From assembly GCF_000010425.1 (NCBI RefSeq), contig NC_008618.1:799946-863945 (forward strand): a stretch of DNA of 64,000 nt, written 5' to 3'. This document shows positions 10,625-19,210 of this stretch, piece after piece (position 1 is the first letter of the stretch; the number at the start of each line of letters is the position of its first letter). Made by a program: the position numbers and the translations under genes. The notes under the pieces are model-generated. The model saw nothing but the letters and a program-made list of their open reading frames with translations. It was not told the origin of the DNA and ran no database searches. This DNA comes from Bifidobacterium adolescentis ATCC 15703 (GTDB lineage: Bacteria > Actinomycetota > Actinomycetes > Actinomycetales > Bifidobacteriaceae).

Positions 10625-11173
10625 ATGAGTTCGAAGGCACGAAAAAAACCATCACAACGCGGCGGCGCCGGCCCGGTCGCGTTCTTCGTGGCATTGTTCA
10701 TCGTGGCTTTGGGAACCATCCAGTTGGCATCGACATTCCATACCTATGCGTTGAATCTGGCAGAGCTTAACGGACTGAAAAAACAGGAAGCGGCGTTGGT
10801 CGCGCAGAAACGCGAGCTGGAGAACGATATCGCAAGATGGGATGACAAGGCGTATGTCACCGCCCAGGCCAGGGATCGTTTGGGATTCGTCTTCCCCGGC
10901 GAACAGGCGATTCGTGTCGAGCATCCCGAAGCGGTGACCGGCAAGAGCGAGCCGAAAAAAGGGACGACATACGACGAATCACCGAAAACCGCCCTGCCGT
11001 GGTATAAGGAGCTTGCATATTCCTTCAAGCAGGCGGATCGGTCGGATCCCGTGAAGGCCGACTCGACGAAACAGTCGCAGCATGCCGGCGAAGAAGACAA
11101 ACAGGACAGTCAACAACAGACTGGCCAATCGCAACAGGACGGTCAGCAGCCGTCAGAAGACGGACAGGAGTGA
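10625..11173 (+). CDS. FtsB/DivIC-like septum formation initiator protein
   Basis: A 182-residue single-pass membrane protein of the DivIC/FtsB family, which joins FtsL and FtsQ in the cell-division complex. A basic N-terminus precedes one membrane helix (about residues 17-40), then a coiled coil (ELNGLKKQEAALVAQKRELENDIARWDD) and the family hallmark of a juxtamembrane segment ending in ARDRLGFVFPGE. The C-terminal 60 residues are Gln- and Asp-rich, probably disordered. It starts a likely operon with DUF501 and Ppx. This FtsB-DUF501-Ppx order downstream of eno is common in Actinobacteria. No Shine-Dalgarno is visible; a leaderless start is likely. Confidence 0.85.
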   Translation: MSSKARKKPSQRGGAGPVAFFVALFIVALGTIQLASTFHTYALNLAELNGLKKQEAALVAQKRELENDIARWDDKAYVTAQARDRLGFVFPGEQAIRVEHPEAVTGKSEPKKGTTYDESPKTALPWYKELAYSFKQADRSDPVKADSTKQSQHAGEEDKQDSQQQTGQSQQDGQQPSEDGQE

Positions 11174-11174
11174 C

Positions 11175-11747
11175 ATGGACATGACGATTATCGAACAGGC
11201 CAAGGGTTTGGCGGACAAAGTGCTTGCCCAACCCGCCACCGAACATGATATCGCCGTGGTGGAGCGTCAGCTTGGACGTTACCCGCGCGGCATGGTCGCC
11301 GTCGGAGCCCGTTGCGTATGCGGCCGGCCTTTGGCTGTGGTCACCCGGCCGTTGCTTCCAGGCGGTGTCCCGTTCCCGACGACCTGCTATCTGACCGGGC
11401 CCGAAGCGGTGAAGGCCATCTCCCACATCGAAGCCGAAGGCAAGATGAAGGAATACAACGATATGCTGGCCGAAAACGAGGATCTGCGTGCCGGATACGA
11501 ACGTGCCCACGAACTGTACCTCGCGTTCCGCCATGAAATCGCTTTGGCCTTGGAAGACAGCGAGGAACACATCGAAGGCACCAGTGCCGGCGGCATGCCG
11601 GTGCGTGTCAAATGCCTGCATGCGTTGTTGGCCCAGACGCTGGTGATGGGTGAGGGCGCCAACCCCATCGGTGATATGGCCCTGTCCGCCATCAAACATG
11701 AGTTCGATCCGGCCGTATGCCGTTGCGCAGTGGAAAACGAAGAGTAG
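11175..11747 (+). CDS. DUF501 domain protein
   Basis: A 190-residue cytoplasmic protein of family DUF501, found mainly in Actinobacteria and without known function. The conserved segments GRYPRGMVAVGARCVCGRPLAV, PFPTTCYLTGP and the C-terminal RVKCLHALLAQTLV with AVCRCAVENEE are present. Several cysteines (in CVCG, TTCYL, KCLH, CRC) and one conserved His suggest possible metal binding, which is inference. Two ATGs (11175 and 11181) fit the GGACAGGAG upstream; the first is used here, the second has better spacing. It follows the FtsB-like gene by 1 nt and precedes ppx by 12 nt. Confidence 0.9.
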   Translation: MDMTIIEQAKGLADKVLAQPATEHDIAVVERQLGRYPRGMVAVGARCVCGRPLAVVTRPLLPGGVPFPTTCYLTGPEAVKAISHIEAEGKMKEYNDMLAENEDLRAGYERAHELYLAFRHEIALALEDSEEHIEGTSAGGMPVRVKCLHALLAQTLVMGEGANPIGDMALSAIKHEFDPAVCRCAVENEE

Positions 11748-11759
11748 AAGGTGGGAGTA

Positions 11760-12755
11760 ATGAAGTCGGTAACCGTTGCCGGTATTGATTGCGGCACGAA
11801 TTCGATTCGTCTGAAAGTCTCGCGTGTGAGCGAGGACGGTGTGGAAGACATCGTTCCGCGCATCCTGCGGGTGATTCGTCTCGGTCAGGATGTGGACAAA
11901 ACCCATCGCTTCGCCGACGAGGCGTTGGCGCGCGCCTATGAGGCCGCCCGAGAATTCGCCGGCGTGCTTGCCGAACATCCCGTGGACGGCATCCGCTTCG
12001 TGGCCACATCGGCCACCCGTGATGCCGAGAACCGTGAGGAATTCGAAGACAACATCGAGAAGATCTTGGGCGTGCGTCCCGAAGTCATTCCAGGCACGGA
12101 GGAAGCGGATTTAAGCTTCCTTGGTGCCACCAGCATCGTCCATCGCGAGGTCGAGGCCCCCTATCTGGTGGTCGATTTGGGCGGAGGTTCCACCGAACTG
12201 GTGCTGGGAGGCGACGGCGTCACCCATCCGAGCACGCAGGTGCAGGCCGCGTTCTCCATGAATATCGGGTCTGTCCGTATGACGGAGCGTCATCTGAAAA
12301 ACGACCCGCCGACCGAGGGGCAGATCGCCGAGGCGGTCGCGGATATCGACGCGCATATCGACGAGGCGTTCAAGACCGTTCCCGCCGGCAAGACCCACAC
12401 CATCATCGGCGTGTCCGGAACGGTCACCACCATGACCGCATTGGCTATGGGATTGACGGAATACGACCACACCGCCGTGGACGGCGCACGCTGCACGCTG
12501 GAAGATGCCTATGCCGTTGACAACCGGTTCCTGCACATGCCTCGTGAGGAGCGTCTGACCTACAAGACCATTCATCCCGGACGCGTCGATGTGGTCGGCG
12601 GCGGCGCATTGGTGTGGAACCGTGTGCTTGCCAAGGTGTCTGAAGCCGCATATGAGGATCATGGCCAGCGCATCGACTCCTTCATGGCCAGCGAGCATGG
12701 TCTGTTGGACGGCATCGTGCTGGATTACGGCAAGAGATTGCTTGCTGCGCGCTGA
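11760..12755 (+). CDS. ppx: Exopolyphosphatase/guanosine pentaphosphatase (Ppx/GppA) family
   Basis: A 331-residue member of the ASKHA phosphatase superfamily that hydrolyses polyphosphate or pppGpp. The N-terminal phosphate-binding loop VAGIDCGTNSIRL, the second glycine-rich loop LVVDLGGGSTELVLG (about residue 135) and the third loop GVSGTVTTMTAL near residue 220 are all seen. It is the short, two-domain actinobacterial type. ATG 11760 is preferred over GTG 11751 because AAGGTGG sits at a workable distance. It is the last gene of the FtsB-DUF501-Ppx unit. Confidence 0.92.
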   Translation: MKSVTVAGIDCGTNSIRLKVSRVSEDGVEDIVPRILRVIRLGQDVDKTHRFADEALARAYEAAREFAGVLAEHPVDGIRFVATSATRDAENREEFEDNIEKILGVRPEVIPGTEEADLSFLGATSIVHREVEAPYLVVDLGGGSTELVLGGDGVTHPSTQVQAAFSMNIGSVRMTERHLKNDPPTEGQIAEAVADIDAHIDEAFKTVPAGKTHTIIGVSGTVTTMTALAMGLTEYDHTAVDGARCTLEDAYAVDNRFLHMPREERLTYKTIHPGRVDVVGGGALVWNRVLAKVSEAAYEDHGQRIDSFMASEHGLLDGIVLDYGKRLLAAR

Positions 12756-12766
12756 CGTGGCATAAT
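12738..12766 (+). promoter_or_regulatory. Predicted promoter of tRNA-Leu(TAA)
   Basis: TTGCTT, a 17-nt spacer and CATAAT lie 36 nt upstream of the mature tRNA. The -35 box is inside the 3' end of ppx. Confidence 0.5.
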
Positions 12767-12802
12767 AGCTTGGCGTCGGCTTTTTCTTCTGGCCGGCGCA
12801 AA

Positions 12803-12882
12803 GCCTCCATGGCGAAATCGGTATACGCAGTCGACTTAAAATCGACCTCTTCGGATTGTGGGTTCGAGTCCCGCTGGAGGCA
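12803..12882 (+). tRNA. tRNA-Leu (anticodon TAA)
   Basis: The acceptor GCCTCCA pairs with TGGAGGC, with discriminator A at 12882. The anticodon arm is GTCGA-CTTAAAA-TCGAC, giving anticodon TAA. The T arm is GTGGG-TTCGAGT-CCCGC. The variable region is 11 nt, consistent with a class II (Leu) tRNA. CCA is not encoded. Confidence 0.95.
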
Positions 12883-12889
12883 CTTTTGG

Positions 12890-12916
12890 AAACCGCCAGA
12901 GATGGCGGTTTTCCTT
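12890..12916 (+). terminator. Terminator after tRNA-Leu(TAA)
   Basis: AAACCGCCA and TGGCGGTTT pair around a GAGA loop and are followed by a short T-rich tail, 8 nt after the tRNA. Confidence 0.8.
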
Positions 12917-13094
12917 TATTCTCCAACGGTTTTGGCATCATCGCGATTCACTGCGATTCAACCCTTTTCCACGGTGGGTTATGGAAAAATGTGGGCAATG
13001 TGTAGGCAAAATGTGGCATATCGTTCCCGAAACATTCCGTAGGTACACTGTCGGACATTACAAACCGTATGACACCGACTGAAACGGATGACGC

Positions 13095-13670
13095 ATGACT
13101 TCGAAAGACATCAAGCCTGTAATCGAACAGCCCGCCACTGAAATCCCCCTGATGCTTGCGCAGGCGATTATCGTTGCCGGCGTGCTCGCTATCGGCGAAA
13201 TCGCATGTTCTCCGCTGTACTTTACCTTGATGGACCATTCGTTGGCACTCGTTCCGTGGGCATTGGAAGCCGCATTCCTTGCCGTGGCGTTCACCTTCGT
13301 CGTGGGCTTCGCATTGTTGTGGTGCGCCGAATCGTTCACTTTCAAACTCAAGGAACGATTCCGCCCGTTCGGCTATGCGGCGGTAGGATTGATTGGATAC
13401 GGCGTATGGAGCCTGCTGGTGTTCACCGCCACCATCAATTCGATACTCGCCAAAGTCGGGGAAAGCGTTCTTACCAACGGCCAGATCGGCGCGATCGCGC
13501 TGAACGGAGCAGCCTTGGGCTTCGTCGCTTTCCTTTTCGCAAAACTGCTCGACGTCAAACTCGGCAATCGCAAAACCGTTGCGATAATTCTGCTTATCGC
13601 GGAAATCGTCATTGCCATCATCGGCCTACTCATCATGATTCGCATGTTCAGCGTGCTTTACGCGGCGTGA
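13095..13670 (+). CDS. Small polytopic membrane protein of unknown function
   Basis: A 191-residue protein that I do not recognise. Four or five hydrophobic helices are visible: about residues 19-40, 50-77, 95-115, 129-148 and 160-182. A short hydrophilic N-terminus (MTSKDIKPVIEQ) precedes them. No catalytic or transport motif stands out. It lies 33 nt upstream of sdaA in the same direction and could be co-transcribed with it. The ATG has no clear ribosome-binding site. Confidence 0.75.
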   Translation: MTSKDIKPVIEQPATEIPLMLAQAIIVAGVLAIGEIACSPLYFTLMDHSLALVPWALEAAFLAVAFTFVVGFALLWCAESFTFKLKERFRPFGYAAVGLIGYGVWSLLVFTATINSILAKVGESVLTNGQIGAIALNGAALGFVAFLFAKLLDVKLGNRKTVAIILLIAEIVIAIIGLLIMIRMFSVLYAA

Positions 13671-13703
13671 CGGCGAAGACGCGGAAAAGAGAGCGCAATA
13701 TAC

Positions 13704-15164
13704 ATGTTCAGCATTCTGGAGATGTTCACCATCGGCGTCGGCCCCAGCTCGTCGCACACCGTAGGACCGATGGTCGCGGCCAGCAGATTCGCTGCCTCCC
13801 TTGAACGTGACGGCATACTGAACCGGGTCGGCCGCGTGCGAACGGTACTGTATGGTTCGCTCGCCCTGACCGGTCTTGGGCACGGTACCGATCGCGCCAC
13901 GGTGGCGGGCTTGGAAGGCAACGTACCGAAAACCGTCGATACCGATCACATGAGCAATATCCGTATGGAATGCGAGGCAGGCGGCGAGCTGATGCTCAAC
14001 GGCACGCATCGCATCGATTTCGATTACGGACGCGATGTGGTGATGGATGTATGGCACCGCATGGCGGCCCATCCCAACGGCATGCGATTCCAAGCCTTCG
14101 ACCGGCAGAACAATCTCATCGACGAACAGGTCTGGTATTCCATTGGCGGTGGATTCGTCAGACAAGGCGACGCCGACGACCTGATGATCGGCATCCATGA
14201 GAAACCCCCTGCGGGAACGGCCTTCGCCGATCAGACCGACGATTCCTCAACCGATATCGATATGGATATGCCCTATCCGTTCACCACATGCGACGAACTG
14301 ATCTCGCTGTGCGATGAACATCACATGAGTGTGGCCGATGTGGTGTGGGCCAATGAGACGGCCATGCGGTCCGCCGTGCAGGTGCGCAGCGATTTGGACA
14401 CTGTATGGCATGTGATGCGCCGCTGCGTGCAGCACGGTTGCAATACCAACCAAACCGTTCTGCCTGGCGGCCTTGACGTGCCCCGCAGGGCGCCAAAAAT
14501 GTATGCAAGGCTCGCATCCAACAGCGACGTGCTCAAACGGGACGGCAGGCGCTCCGACGCTGTACTCGAATCATCGGACGCCGCATGGGTCGACCTGTTC
14601 GCATTGGCGGTTTCCGAGGAGAACGCGGCAGGCGGACGCATCGTCACCGCGCCTACCAACGGTGCGGCTGGCGTCATTCCGGCGGTGCTCCACTATTATT
14701 GGCATTTCGTGGATCATGCGGATGAGGATGGTGTGGTGACGTTCCTGCTGACCGCAGGGGCGATTGGATACTTGTTCAAACGCAACGCGTCCATTTCCGG
14801 TGCCGAAGTCGGATGTCAAGGCGAGGTCGGCACAGCCTGTTCCATGGCCGCGGCGGGGCTGTGCGCCGTGATGGGCGGCACGCCTCACCAAGTGGAGAAT
14901 GCCGCGGAAATCGGTATCGAGCACAATCTGGGACTGACCTGCGATCCGGTCGGTGGTCTGGTGCAGATTCCCTGCATCGAACGCAACGCCATGGCGGCCA
15001 ATACCGCCATCAACGCGGTCCGTATGGCCATGCTGGGCGACGGCACGCATATCGTGAGTCTTGACCAAGCCATCAAAACCATGAAGGACACCGGCGAGGA
15101 CATGATGGCCAAGTACAAGGAGACGTCGAAAGGCGGTCTTGCGGTCAATGTTGTTGAATGCTAG
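13704..15164 (+). CDS. sdaA: L-serine ammonia-lyase (iron-sulfur dependent)
   Basis: This enzyme converts L-serine to pyruvate and ammonia using a [4Fe-4S] cluster. The 486-residue chain is the single-polypeptide form: a beta domain opening with [16 protein letters not shown] and an alpha domain from about residue 290. The cluster cysteines are probably those in [12 protein letters not shown] (about residues 370-380), TCDPVGG (about 413) and IPCIERNA (about 424). GAAGVIPA and the oxygen-sensitive cluster fit an anaerobe. It follows the small membrane protein gene. Confidence 0.95.
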   Translation: MFSILEMFTIGVGPSSSHTVGPMVAASRFAASLERDGILNRVGRVRTVLYGSLALTGLGHGTDRATVAGLEGNVPKTVDTDHMSNIRMECEAGGELMLNGTHRIDFDYGRDVVMDVWHRMAAHPNGMRFQAFDRQNNLIDEQVWYSIGGGFVRQGDADDLMIGIHEKPPAGTAFADQTDDSSTDIDMDMPYPFTTCDELISLCDEHHMSVADVVWANETAMRSAVQVRSDLDTVWHVMRRCVQHGCNTNQTVLPGGLDVPRRAPKMYARLASNSDVLKRDGRRSDAVLESSDAAWVDLFALAVSEENAAGGRIVTAPTNGAAGVIPAVLHYYWHFVDHADEDGVVTFLLTAGAIGYLFKRNASISGAEVGCQGEVGTACSMAAAGLCAVMGGTPHQVENAAEIGIEHNLGLTCDPVGGLVQIPCIERNAMAANTAINAVRMAMLGDGTHIVSLDQAIKTMKDTGEDMMAKYKETSKGGLAVNVVEC

Positions 15165-15216
15165 CGATGGATGGTGCTAATCTTGGTGACACTGTGTTTT
15201 TTCAAGGAGGTTCACC

Positions 15217-15624
15217 ATGGCATCTGAAATGCCTGTTGTCAATGCCGAATTCGGCGATCGCCCGACCATCGAATTCCCGACTGAGATCGCTCCCGCCGGC
15301 CTGAAGGTCGTGGAGCTCTTTGAAGGCAATGGCCCGATGGTCCGCCGTGGAGACACCGTCACCGTCAACTACCATGGTGTGGTCTGGGGCAAGGACACCC
15401 CGTTCGACTCCAGCTTCGACCGTCACCAGCCGGCCACGTTCGGCATCGGTGTGGGACAGGTCATCAAGGGCTGGGATCAGACCGTTCCGGGACACAACGT
15501 CGGTTCCCGCCTGGTGGTGTCCATTCCGCCGGAGTACGGTTATGGCTCCCGTGGCGTTCCGCAGGCCGGCATCGGCGGCGAGGACACGCTGGTGTTCGTG
15601 ATCGACATCATCTCCACCCGCTGA
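15217..15624 (+). CDS. FKBP-type peptidyl-prolyl cis-trans isomerase
   Basis: A 135-residue cytoplasmic single-domain FKBP that speeds proline isomerisation during folding. Conserved elements are VTVNYHGVVWGKDTPFDSS, the VIKGWDQTVPGHNVG strand and loop with the binding-pocket Trp, IPPEYGYG, and LVFVIDI at the end. There is no signal peptide. The Shine-Dalgarno AAGGAGG, 6 nt before the ATG, is perfect, and codon use is strongly biased, suggesting high expression. It sits 38 nt ahead of greA. Confidence 0.95.
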   Translation: MASEMPVVNAEFGDRPTIEFPTEIAPAGLKVVELFEGNGPMVRRGDTVTVNYHGVVWGKDTPFDSSFDRHQPATFGIGVGQVIKGWDQTVPGHNVGSRLVVSIPPEYGYGSRGVPQAGIGGEDTLVFVIDIISTR

Positions 15625-15662
15625 TTGACGGGTATCATTCTTCCAAGGTCAAGGAGGATAAC

Positions 15663-16142
15663 ATGGCCGAAGAAAAGACGATCCTGCTGACGCAGGAGGC
15701 GTACGACAAGATGAAAGAAGAACTCGCCTGGCGTGAGGGCGAGTACCGTGACGAGATTCTGTCCAAGGTCTCCGCGGCGCGTGCCGAAGGCGATTTGAGC
15801 GAGAACGGCGGCTATCAGGCTGCCCGTGAGGCGCAGCGCGTGAATCAGGGACGTATCGACGAACTGACCGTCAAACTGCGCAATGCGAAGATTCTGACTG
15901 CGCCCAAGGCCGGTGAGGTCGGTGACGGATCCTTAGTGACCCTTGAAGTCAACGGACGTGAAATGGTGTACGTGCTTGGCACGCGAGACCTGTCCATCGC
16001 CACGGATTACAGCATCATCAGTCCTGAATCGCCGATTGGCGCCGCCATCAATGGCGCTCATGCCGGAGATACGGTGACCTATACCGCTCCGAACGGCCGT
16101 GAGATTTCCGTGACCATCAAGGAAGCCAAGCCGCTCGCCTGA
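15663..16142 (+). CDS. greA: Transcription elongation factor GreA
   Basis: GreA enters the RNA polymerase secondary channel and stimulates cleavage of backtracked RNA. The 159 residues comprise the N-terminal coiled coil with the acidic tip in ARAEGDLSENGGYQAAREAQ (about residues 38-57) and the C-terminal FKBP-like domain (SPIGAAINGAHAGDTVTYTAPNG). AAGGAGG precedes the ATG at good spacing. It is probably co-transcribed with the FKBP gene upstream and ends at a hairpin. Confidence 0.96.
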   Translation: MAEEKTILLTQEAYDKMKEELAWREGEYRDEILSKVSAARAEGDLSENGGYQAAREAQRVNQGRIDELTVKLRNAKILTAPKAGEVGDGSLVTLEVNGREMVYVLGTRDLSIATDYSIISPESPIGAAINGAHAGDTVTYTAPNGREISVTIKEAKPLA

Positions 16143-16163
16143 CATACGTGTGACGAAAACAAC

Positions 16164-16211
16164 AGCCCGTTCCTCCATCGCATTCGTACGATGAGGGGAC
16201 GGGCTTATTTT
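16164..16211. terminator. Bidirectional hairpin between greA and the TrhA gene
   Basis: An imperfect stem (AGCCCGT... with ...ACGGGCT) and an 8-nt loop is followed by TATTTTGTTTTG on the plus strand. It separates two convergent genes. Confidence 0.75.
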
Positions 16212-16239
16212 GTTTTGTCCATGTGGGGTTGATTACGCC

Positions 16240-17127
16240 TTAGGGCCACAATTGCACGATCACCATGTAGATGGCCACCATGTGGCAGGCGTATCCCGCC
16301 ACGGTTCCGGTATGGAAGATCTCATGGAAGCCGAACACCTTCGGCCAGGGGTCGGGCTTGCGCAGCGCATACACGATGGCTCCGGCGATATAGCAGGCGC
16401 CGCCGGCACACAGCAGTATCACCACGGTAGGTCCGGCATAGGGGGACATCCAGAACAATCCCATGAACGCGACGCCGGACACACCGAAAATAATATAGAC
16501 AAGAACATAAAGCCAGCGAGGCGCGCTGATCCAGATGACATGGATGATGAGCGCCACCGTGGTGCAGATCCACATGCCCGCGATGATGGAATCACGCCAG
16601 AATGGCGTGAGCGCGAAGGAAACGGGCGTATAAGTGCCGGCGATCAGCAAAAAGATGTTCATATGGTCGATGCGACGGAGCACATCGGTAACCCGTGGTG
16701 ACCAATCTCCCAGATGATAACAGGCGGAATTGCCGAACAGTACCAGCGAGCAGGTCATGAACACGGCGCACGCCCATTTGAGCCCGGTGCCATGAGCGAG
16801 GCAGATCAGCACGATGCCCGCGGCAAGAGCCAGGGGAGTGGCGATGGCGTGGATCCAGCCACGCAGGAGCGGCTTTGGCCTGCCATGCACGTCGAGTCTG
16901 ATTTTGCGTTCGATTTCGGCGGGGACGATGCCTTCGATTTTTGCGGCATGGGCTTCGCCTTTGGCGATGGCACGTTTGGCTTTTGCATCCGCCTTGCGTC
17001 GAATGTTCTCGGCCTTATTGTGCGCCTTCACGCGAATGGTCTCAGCTTTCGCCTGCAGGGCCTGCTCGCGTGCTTCGGCGATGACCGCGCGTTTCGCCTC
17101 GATTTCTGCGTTTGTAGGTTTCGCCAT
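16240..17127 (-). CDS. Hemolysin III / TrhA (PAQR) family membrane protein
   Basis: The C-terminal 210 residues form the seven-helix hemolysin III/PAQR fold. The conserved putative metal-binding set is visible: SACYHLGDW (about residue 134), RRIDHMNIFLLIAGTYTP, and HEIFHTGTVAGYACH near the C-terminus. TrhA-type proteins have been linked to membrane energetics and fatty-acid homeostasis rather than to toxin activity. Unusual here is an N-terminal extension of about 75 residues that is highly charged and rich in Ala, Glu, Lys and Arg, probably a long coiled-coil helix. The total length of 295 exceeds the usual 210-230. Its promoter carries inverted repeats of GTTA/TAAC type. Confidence 0.9.
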   Translation of the reverse strand: MAKPTNAEIEAKRAVIAEAREQALQAKAETIRVKAHNKAENIRRKADAKAKRAIAKGEAHAAKIEGIVPAEIERKIRLDVHGRPKPLLRGWIHAIATPLALAAGIVLICLAHGTGLKWACAVFMTCSLVLFGNSACYHLGDWSPRVTDVLRRIDHMNIFLLIAGTYTPVSFALTPFWRDSIIAGMWICTTVALIIHVIWISAPRWLYVLVYIIFGVSGVAFMGLFWMSPYAGPTVVILLCAGGACYIAGAIVYALRKPDPWPKVFGFHEIFHTGTVAGYACHMVAIYMVIVQLWP

Positions 17128-17145
17128 CGGATGCCTCCACTATAA

Positions 17146-17191
17146 GTTACGGAACCGTAACCTACGTTAGCGTAACCGTCGGATATGTCAA
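17146..17191 (-). promoter_or_regulatory. Promoter and twin inverted repeats of the TrhA gene
   Basis: Read on the minus strand, TTGACA (17191-17186), a 16-nt spacer and TAACGT (17169-17164) form a promoter. GTTACGGAACCGTAAC at 17146-17161 is a 7-bp-arm inverted repeat with a 2-nt centre, placed at the expected transcription start. A second, shorter repeat GTTAGCGTAAC (17166-17176) overlaps the -10 box. This is the layout of a repressor-controlled promoter, possibly TetR-type; the regulator is unknown. Confidence 0.6.
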
Positions 17192-17258
17192 TCGGCGTTT
17201 CCGCATTATACGTGGGCATATGGTATGCAACCTCGCCATTGATGCGTATTATGGTTGC

Positions 17259-18746
17259 ATGGCTGATTTCTCACATATCCTGATGACCCGTCCGGATTTC
17301 GGTGACGACGATCGTGAATGGTTGCACCAGTTGGTGGCCGATTGGCAGGTGATTGCCGATTTGAGTTTCGCCGACTTGCTGCTAATCCTGCAGAACGGCG
17401 AGGGCAAGTACATCATTGCCGAGCAATGCCGTCCGTCCACGGTGATGAGTCTGAGAGCCGAGGATGTGGTCGGCAACGTCGTCCCGGAATCCCTGTGCGC
17501 CGAGCTTGACGCGGCCATGGACTCCGAATCGGTGTTCCGCTCCTCGAAACTGCGTACGGTCGGCAAGGCCAAGGTCTGCAACGTGTACGCCCCGGTGCGT
17601 CATAATGGCAAGACGCTTGGCTTGGTGGTCCGCGAGACCAACATGGCCACACGCGAATCGAACGGCCGTTATGAGTCCGAAAGCATCAGCGCCGGCAAAC
17701 AGCTGTATGAGATGATTCCGCGCGGCCAGTTCCCGTACCGTAACCCGGTTATGAACCAGCGCCATAACGCACGTGTGGCGGATGGCTTCATCGTGCTCAC
17801 CGTCGACGGCATCGTCCGATACGCGTCTCCGAACGCCATCAGCTGTTTCCGTCGTTTGGGATCGGTCAGCACCATGCAGGGGGAGTATCTGAGCGAGATC
17901 GGCACCAAACTGCTGCATGAGAACGATCCGGTGCTGGAAACGCTGCCATTGGTACTGAGCGGCAAAGCCGCGGTAGATTCCGAATTGGACGCCAACAAAG
18001 CCGCGGTGTCCATGCGCTCTCTGCCGTTGATGGACGCCAATGGTCGCGTGGGTGGTATCGTGCTGTGCCGTGACGTCAGCGAATTGCGCCGCCGCGAGAA
18101 GGAATTGCAGACCAAGGACGCCACCATTTCCGAGATTCACCATCGTGTGAAGAACAATCTTCAGGCGGTATCCGCGTTGCTGCGCTTGCAGGCGCGCAAG
18201 ACCAAGTCCGAAGAGGTCAAAAAGGAGCTCAAGGAAGCACAGCGCCGCGTGCAGACCATCGCCATGGTGCATGAGGGATTGAGCCAGACCGCCGATGAGA
18301 TCGTCGACTATGACAAGGTCATTTCCAACCTGCTTAAGATGGCCGTCGATTTGGCTACGATGCGCGACCAGCACATCGATGTCGATTTCGTAGGCAAATT
18401 CGGCATGATGCCGGCACAGGATGCCACGCCGCTATCGTTGGTGCTTACCGAACTGATCACCAATTCGGTGGAACACGGTTTCGAAGGACGTAAGGAAGGA
18501 CATATCACGATTTCCGTGGGCCGCGGTGGCAATAACCTCAACGTGGTGGTGGAGGATGATGGCACCGGCTTGGCGGATGAGGAGCATGATGGCATGGCTC
18601 GCTCTTCCGGATCAGGGCTTGGAACACAGATCATCAACACGTTCGTCACCAATGATTTTGGCGGAACGGTGCATTGGGAGCCACGTCGCGGTGGTGGTAC
18701 CCGTGTGGTGCTCGACATGAAACTGCGTGCCGCGCAAGATAACTGA
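17259..18746 (+). CDS. pdtaS: PdtaS-like cytoplasmic sensor histidine kinase (HisKA_2)
   Basis: A 495-residue soluble kinase without membrane helices. An N-terminal GAF-type sensor (about 1-160) is followed by a PAS-like domain (about 180-285) and a HisKA_2 domain with the phospho-acceptor motif EIHHRVKNNLQAV (His295). The ATPase domain carries LTELITNSVEHGF, DDGTGL and GSGLGTQI. The architecture matches actinobacterial PdtaS, which phosphorylates the ANTAR regulator PdtaR; a PdtaR gene lies at 47937 in this window. The kinase has no response-regulator neighbour of its own. ATG 17259 was chosen because TATTAT lies 6 nt upstream (leaderless pattern). Confidence 0.9.
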   Translation: MADFSHILMTRPDFGDDDREWLHQLVADWQVIADLSFADLLLILQNGEGKYIIAEQCRPSTVMSLRAEDVVGNVVPESLCAELDAAMDSESVFRSSKLRTVGKAKVCNVYAPVRHNGKTLGLVVRETNMATRESNGRYESESISAGKQLYEMIPRGQFPYRNPVMNQRHNARVADGFIVLTVDGIVRYASPNAISCFRRLGSVSTMQGEYLSEIGTKLLHENDPVLETLPLVLSGKAAVDSELDANKAAVSMRSLPLMDANGRVGGIVLCRDVSELRRREKELQTKDATISEIHHRVKNNLQAVSALLRLQARKTKSEEVKKELKEAQRRVQTIAMVHEGLSQTADEIVDYDKVISNLLKMAVDLATMRDQHIDVDFVGKFGMMPAQDATPLSLVLTELITNSVEHGFEGRKEGHITISVGRGGNNLNVVVEDDGTGLADEEHDGMARSSGSGLGTQIINTFVTNDFGGTVHWEPRRGGGTRVVLDMKLRAAQDN

Positions 18747-18762
18747 CCTCTAGAACTGGAAT

Positions 18763-18818
18763 GGCATATGGAAGGGCCGGTCGGATTCCATCGAATCCGA
18801 CCGGCCCTTCCATATGCC
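18763..18818. terminator. Perfect 56-nt palindrome, bidirectional terminator
   Basis: Two perfect 26-nt arms flank a CATC loop, between the convergent pdtaS and whiB1 genes. There is no long T tract on either side. Confidence 0.8.
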
Positions 18819-18828
18819 CTGAAAAGAA

Positions 18829-19107
18829 TCAGACCTGCATCTGCATGGCCTGCGAGCGACGTGCACGCATCGCGCGCCGCTTGAGCGCGCGCCGCTCGTC
18901 TTCGCTCAGACCGCCCCAAACGCCGTAGTCCTGATTGGTGTCGAGCGCGCATTTCAGGCACGCGTCAATCACCTTGCAGGTACGGCAAACGGCCTTGGCT
19001 TCTTCGATTTGCTGATAGGCGGCACCGGTGTTGCCGACCGGGAAAAACAGTTCCGGATCCTTATCCCGGCACGCGGCCTTGGCTCGCCAATCGAAAGCAC
19101 TGCTCAT
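18829..19107 (-). CDS. whiB1: WhiB-family iron-sulfur regulator (WhiB1 type)
   Basis: A 92-residue Wbl protein. Four cluster cysteines are present (Cys13, Cys41, Cys44, Cys50), with an extra Cys53. The GVWGG turn follows at about residue 62, then the basic tail EDERRALKRRAMRARR. DPELFFPVGNTG and the GLSEDERRALKRR segment match WhiB1, a nitric-oxide-sensitive [4Fe-4S] protein that binds the primary sigma factor in mycobacteria. Assignment to the WhiB1 branch is from motif similarity. A good GAGGAAGG ribosome-binding site and a TTGAAA/TTATCT promoter precede it. Confidence 0.93.
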   Translation of the reverse strand: MSSAFDWRAKAACRDKDPELFFPVGNTGAAYQQIEEAKAVCRTCKVIDACLKCALDTNQDYGVWGGLSEDERRALKRRAMRARRSQAMQMQV

Positions 19108-19152
19108 GTAATCGCCTTCCTCTTGCCATAAGTGGCGTTCTATCCGTTATTT

Positions 19153-19181
19153 AGATAACCACGAATCGGATGATTTTTCAA
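19153..19181 (-). promoter_or_regulatory. Predicted whiB1 promoter
   Basis: On the minus strand, TTGAAA (19181-19176), a 17-nt spacer and TTATCT (19158-19153) lie 45 nt upstream of the whiB1 start. Confidence 0.55.
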
Positions 19182-19210
19182 GACTTTTTCGCAAAAGAAA
19201 CCAAGTTTTT

